64,000 bases of DNA. It comes from Micropterix aruncella (Eukaryota; Arthropoda; Insecta; Lepidoptera; Micropterigidae). This document shows positions 61,339 to 64,000 of the stretch, piece after piece. Position 1 is the first letter of the stretch. Each line of letters begins with the position of its first letter. The notes under the pieces are model-generated. The model made no database searches. It saw only the letters and a program-made list of their open reading frames with translations, and was not told the DNA's origin. A program made the position numbers and the translations under genes. The stretch lies in NCBI GenBank assembly GCA_944548615.1, contig OX155951.1:18696789-18760788 (forward strand). The letters run 5' to 3'.

Positions 61339-61599
61339 ATGTTTCATGCAAGGAAACAAAAAGCTGACTGAAACCACAATCAGTAATAAAAATATTCGAT
61401 AGAAATTACTCACCAATATAATTTCAACGCCCGTCAAAGTATCGCCGCGGAAGATTTTGCTCACACGGAAAAAACGCGTGCGCCTACTCCGACGGCTTAC
61501 ATAGCCCTGAGACCTGCGGGAGGGGCACTTCTACTTATAGTAAAAGGCTAACGCCACCAACGTCCCTAACATTGTGTATTCAAAACCAAGGCAGGTATC

Positions 61600-61773
61600 C
61601 GACTAAGGCAACTATCCGGCTTATACCCTATCTTGGACAATACAAATTTGAAGAGGTTTATCATTTGTGCCAATGGGCATAACTTCGTTCTTAATAATGT
61701 TGATCTTGAGACCGAATTTTCTACATGACTTCTCAAGCCCAATTATCAGCCTTTGTAGCGCAGCTTGAAATTC
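61600..61773 (-). pseudogene. LINE polymerase fragment
   Basis: The minus strand reads EFQAALQRLIIGLEKSCRKF then GLKINIIKNEVMPIG. L(Q)xxLxxLxxxxxxxGLxINxxKTExM is the conserved segment just after the palm in non-LTR polymerases. Only this piece is seen. Confidence 0.7.
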
Positions 61774-62439
61774 GTTAAGAAACAAAAAAAATGACATTTG
61801 TCACAGGAAACTTTGGTTCTTTCGCGCCTTCAGTCTTACCAGATTAAAAAGTCAAACATCAGTGAGAAACCATATTTTGATGCCTTCTGGGATGTTTTAC
61901 TGCTACTCTGGTCCAAGGTTTTCCGATCACAAGACATTTCTCTATATATGGCGATTATACATATGCATATGAATACGATGCAACAGTCACCTCTATACGG
62001 CAAAAGAGGGGATTAGCGCTTGTAGATTTTAATCTGCGGTTTAGATAATTGGTTAAAATACTGAAAAATAGAAATAAAAATTAAAAAAAAAAATGATTAT
62101 AAATTAAAATAAAAATAATTTAAAATTTTTATCTTAGATCTTTCTTTGACACAGCGGGGCACTCTAGTGGGACTTCCGAAGTGAGCTTGCCTTAACACAG
62201 GGGTGCCTAGCAAGGCGGGCTCGGCTGCTCTTTGCTTAGCATAATTGAAAGATACTCATTTGCGTTTAATGTATGCGCTATGTAACCTGGGCTCAGACAG
62301 ATGCGTATATAACTTTAAAAGCATACATCGTCATTTTATAAATTGTCAATTCATGTTCTGTTGTGCTCATGCATTTGAATGTATATATAAAATAAAATAA
62401 ATAAAATAAATAAATAAATAAAATACTATCGAATATCCT

Positions 62440-62720
62440 ATATTCCGCAGACACGTGTTCCTTATATCGAATACGAATTCGCACACTCTACAAATTAGAT
62501 TTGCAGCGCCTTCGGAAGATCGTACACATTCATTGGTCGAACCGCATCAGAAACACAGAGTCGTATACAGGGCTAAAATCCATGGTATAAAGTCATATCT
62601 GATGCGGCATCAGCTGCGCTGGTGAGTACGTGTATCCCGAATACCACAGGAAACAGTGACGCATCCTCTTCTGCGAGCTTCTAGATGCCAAGCGCAAGCT
62701 CCTGCGATACGATTCTACTA
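62440..62720 (+). pseudogene. LINE C-terminal fragment
   Basis: The plus strand reads LQRLRKIVHIHWSNRIRNTE, then MRHQLRW, then ELLDAKRKLL in shifted frames. HLRxLRxIxxIxWxDRIxNxEVL ... RxxLRWxGHVxRM ... LxxGxRxxG is typical of the C-termini of insect LINEs often labelled craniofacial development protein 2-like. Frames are broken. Confidence 0.75.
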
Positions 62721-63529
62721 TGATATGGTTACTCAGCTCTTTTACTGATATGTTCATTGTTCAATGGTCTTAGAATTTTTTCACTAGGCAAGAAGCCTTT
62801 TTTTCATGCAGTTTCACCTTATGCAGTCACTGACTTAATTCTGAATTAATGTTGTCGTTATGTCTATTATTATATTTCTTACAGACTCTTTAATCAATTC
62901 AGCAAAATTATCAAAAAAGTGAATAAAAATGTTATTTTAAAACCTAAATCCTTAAAAAAACCTATAAAGACATCATCGCCGGAGTTTGGAATGTGTCGCA
63001 ACAAAAGTAAATGGGTGTCAGTCATGAGTATGAGACACTCTCACAAAATCCTAAGCACTGGCCGATGTTGCTGGGCCTAAGAATACAGTTACCTTAGTTA
63101 TTTCATAAAAGAATTGGTTAACGATAATGTATTTAAAGTGTGATCGAAATCCTTTCGTATTGACAATTGGCATATTATTCTTTGTAATATTATTTTCTCG
63201 GACCTAGATATCATTATATTGTTATAATTTATGCTATTTCATATTATAATTTCTTTAATTACCTTATAACCTAGTTTTTATCAAAGACTATGTTTTCGAA
63301 TTTGTGCATAATTTATAAAAAAATACCTAAGGTTTCAATGATTTTAAATATTGGGTGTATGCAAAAATAATGCAACTTTTTTTCTTTTAGTGTAGAAGAA
63401 TGTATTTTAACTACATATTTTCCTGCGTTCTTTTGTGCTAAGGTAGCTCTATGTTTGGGCTATAATAATCAACATATGATTTATTATTCATTTCTTTACA
63501 TCGTGTAAAAGAAGAAAGGAGAATAGTGG
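62721..63529. other. intron, no gene seen
   Basis: AT-rich, nothing supported. Confidence 0.4.
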
Positions 63530-64000
63530 ACTTATTTTCATAGTCCAAAGCGTAAGAAGTCTTATGTTGATCCCGAGCAACCTTCTACATCAACATCTAA
63601 ACAAAAAAAACATGCAGATAAAGTAATTCTTTGTTTGTGGTGGAATTGGAAAGGAATCTTGTATATTGAATATAATTATTGCAACCGAAAAAAACCTGTT
63701 ACGGCGGAACTATATTGTCGACAATTGAACCGTACGAGCGAAGTATTGGATGAAAAGTACCCGTTTACTGGCTACGGACAATGTCCAGTGAAATCGTTAC
63801 AATAATGCCGACCACACATAACAAAACCTCTCCGTGAAACTTTCATGGCTTGGTTGACTTGGTTGGAAAGCTCTGAGACATCCGGCGTACTCTCCAGACC
63901 TCGCGCCATCTGACTACCATATTTTTAGATCGATGAATAGGTGTACGCTTTCGATCATGTGAAGAAGTGCAAAGATGGGTTGACAATTTCTTTGCATCGA
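63530..64000 (+). pseudogene. mariner transposase relic, cut by window end
   Basis: Plus strand: LCLWWNWKGILYIEYNYCN, VTAELYCRQLNRTSEVLDEK, then in another frame HPAYSPDLAPSDYHIFRSM, with the third catalytic Asp, and WVDNFFAS-type sequence at the very end. The middle aspartate block (HQDNARPH in relatives) is reduced to NNADHT. At least two shifts; inactive. Confidence 0.88.

Noticed and set aside
61436..61475. Possible upstream exon ending IFRGDTLTGVEIIL before GTGAGT
   Set aside because: Its phase does not fit the required join to the [10 protein letters not shown] exon, no acceptor or family match was found, and the surroundings are LINE and retroposon debris.

Overview
The window looks like insect intron sequence. 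It is AT-rich and packed with decayed transposons and simple repeats. There is one recognisable host gene: a membrane adenylate cyclase on the minus strand. Four short exons of its first cytosolic catalytic domain (C1a) lie at 51449-51560, 34077-34204, 12627-12785 and 3688-3826. They join in frame (phases 0, 2 and 2 between successive exons) and all have consensus splice sites. Together they give 538 coding bases spread over almost 48 kb, with introns of about 17.2, 21.3 and 8.8 kb. The gene is open at both ends: the N-terminal membrane segments should lie to the right, and the C1b, second membrane block and C2 domain to the left of base 3688. The encoded domain resembles the insect Ac76E / Ac3 (ADCY3-like) enzymes. 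Insect origin is inferred from this and from the transposon families; a lepidopteran is plausible but not shown.

Almost everything else is mobile-element debris inside those introns. From left to right: four long (AT)n blocks (0-5.2 kb); a LINE relic (6.1-8.35 kb, minus); a Penelope-like element with reverse transcriptase and GIY-YIG endonuclease (8.65-9.96 kb, minus); a GC-rich foldback element (13.0-13.4 kb); a 161-bp tandem repeat (16.9-17.35 kb); a hAT relic with terminal inverted repeats (17.5-19.1 kb); a mariner (19.4-20.4 kb); a duplicated AT-rich segment (20.5-22.2 kb); two more mariner relics (25.1-26.1 kb); a LINE relic (32.3-33.5 kb); a nearly complete hAT element with target-site duplication (41224-43784) next to a MADF-domain relic; LINE tails (47-48.2 kb); a LINE reverse transcriptase piece followed by a LINE gag (49.6-51.05 kb); a TTAA-flanked MITE touching the splice-site region of an exon (51.1-51.4 kb); a 121-bp tandem repeat (56.4-56.8 kb); LINE fragments (61.6-62.7 kb) and a mariner cut by the window end.

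Two dispersed families deserve attention. (1) A non-coding family of about 630-730 bp occurs four times (11.5, 15.2, 44.3 and 60.7 kb, all in one orientation). Three copies are bounded by 14-18 bp target-site duplications, one of them perfect, so it moved by a retroposition-like route, yet it shows no protein or poly-A tail. (2) Five copies of a Penelope-type terminal sequence include hammerhead-ribozyme-like folds in which stem and GAAACGUC elements are kept but the CUGANGA box is altered in the same way in separate copies. No tRNA, rRNA or CRISPR array was seen. Most remaining stretches, notably 34.2-41.2 kb and 51.6-56.4 kb, look like ordinary intron with a few GC-richer islands that could be conserved regulatory DNA.
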